DNA of 5,663 nucleotides. Source: Spirochaetota bacterium. GTDB lineage: Bacteria; Spirochaetota; Spirochaetia; Treponematales; Breznakiellaceae. The translations under genes and the position numbers were made by a program. Under the pieces are notes generated by a model that was not told the DNA's origin, made no database searches, and saw only the letters and a program-made list of their open reading frames with translations. Each line of letters begins with the position of its first letter. Position 1 is the first letter of the stretch. Location of the stretch: positions 1 through 5,663 of the forward strand of contig JAEWSV010000467.1 in NCBI GenBank assembly GCA_023398155.1. Reading direction: 5' to 3'. This document shows, piece by piece, positions 5,488-5,663 of this stretch.

Positions 5488-5516
5488 GTGACGGTTGCGC
5501 GGATTTTTAGTATTCT
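5488..5516 (+). promoter_or_regulatory. Candidate promoter of the plus-strand gene at 5523
   Basis: GTGACG (5488-5493) and TATTCT (5511-5516) are separated by 17 bases; each matches the sigma70 hexamers at four of six positions. The -10 ends six bases before the ATG, so transcription would start at or next to the start codon. The -35 box directly abuts the -35 of the opposing galT promoter. Confidence 0.45.
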
Positions 5517-5522
5517 AACACT

Positions 5523-5663
5523 ATGTGGGATCAGTTCGAGCCGGAAGAGACGCGCTGGTATCGCTGGCGGCTGGACGGGGCGGCGGCGTACCTGCGGAAG
5601 AACGGCGACGAATGGCGGACCGTCTTCACGCCCGCCCGTTTTCAGGACCTCGCGCCCGATACG
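5523..5663 (+). CDS. Unassigned protein, N-terminal 47 residues (runs off the right edge)
   Basis: The frame is open from ATG 5523 to the window end. An in-frame TAG at 5508-5510 rules out a longer upstream start with ATG. The visible part begins MWDQFEPEETRWYRWRLDG and continues with a charged stretch containing AAAYLRKNGDEW. It is rich in Trp (four), Arg and acidic residues and has no signal peptide or membrane segment. I do not recognise the family from this fragment. There is no Shine-Dalgarno before the ATG; the sequence there is AT-rich and contains the candidate -10 box. It is divergent from galT-galK and shares the 120-bp intergenic region, so a link to galactose use or its control is possible but not shown. 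The AT-rich promoter-like sequence followed by GC-rich codons supports a real gene. Confidence 0.75.
   Translation, partial: MWDQFEPEETRWYRWRLDGAAAYLRKNGDEWRTVFTPARFQDLAPDT

Noticed and set aside
1..5663. CRISPR arrays, tRNA or rRNA genes, insertion sequences, attachment sites, toxin-antitoxin or defence genes
   Set aside because: I looked for spaced repeats, tRNA-like cloverleaf sequence, terminal inverted repeats and transposase motifs and saw none; nearly all of the window is covered by the genes listed.

Overview
The window is GC-rich bacterial DNA, densely packed and almost entirely coding. A spirochaete is the best guess. The basis is the FliS protein, whose N-terminus (NALSAYRET, then TASQGQLIVMLYDEA) resembles spirochaetal FliS as I remember it. 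This is inference from recall and not a search result. Start codons are mixed (ATG, GTG, TTG), and adjacent genes are often joined by 4-bp ATGA overlaps.

Layout from right to left, mostly on the minus strand. (1) At the right edge, on the plus strand, the first 47 codons of an unassigned protein begin at 5523. (2) A 120-bp divergent intergenic region (5403-5522) holds two back-to-back sigma70-like promoter candidates, an 11-bp palindrome, a possible leader ORF and a small hairpin over the galT ribosome binding site. (3) galT (4323-5402) and galK (2983-4326) overlap by ATGA and form a two-gene Leloir galactose operon. They convert galactose to galactose-1-phosphate and then exchange it with UDP-glucose. 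A GC-rich hairpin follows galK. (4) A 137-bp gap (2846-2982) carries a candidate promoter, a hairpin at the predicted 5' end of the transcript and a strong ribosome binding site for a TTG start. (5) fliS (2399-2845), a FlgN-like gene (1896-2390) and polA (1-1899, running off the left edge) follow as a tightly coupled cluster. FliS and the FlgN-like protein would chaperone export substrates of the flagellum. PolA would act in DNA repair and Okazaki fragment processing.

The genes themselves are ordinary housekeeping and motility genes. I do not see a new defence, mobile or RNA-guided system here: no CRISPR array, transposase, tRNA, rRNA or integrase. The most interesting signals are regulatory or architectural. 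They are the galT leader with its possible leaderless upstream ORF and sequestered ribosome binding site, the possibly leaderless plus-strand gene facing it, the coupling of polA to flagellar chaperone genes, and low-complexity insertions plus an A7 run in the interdomain part of PolA.
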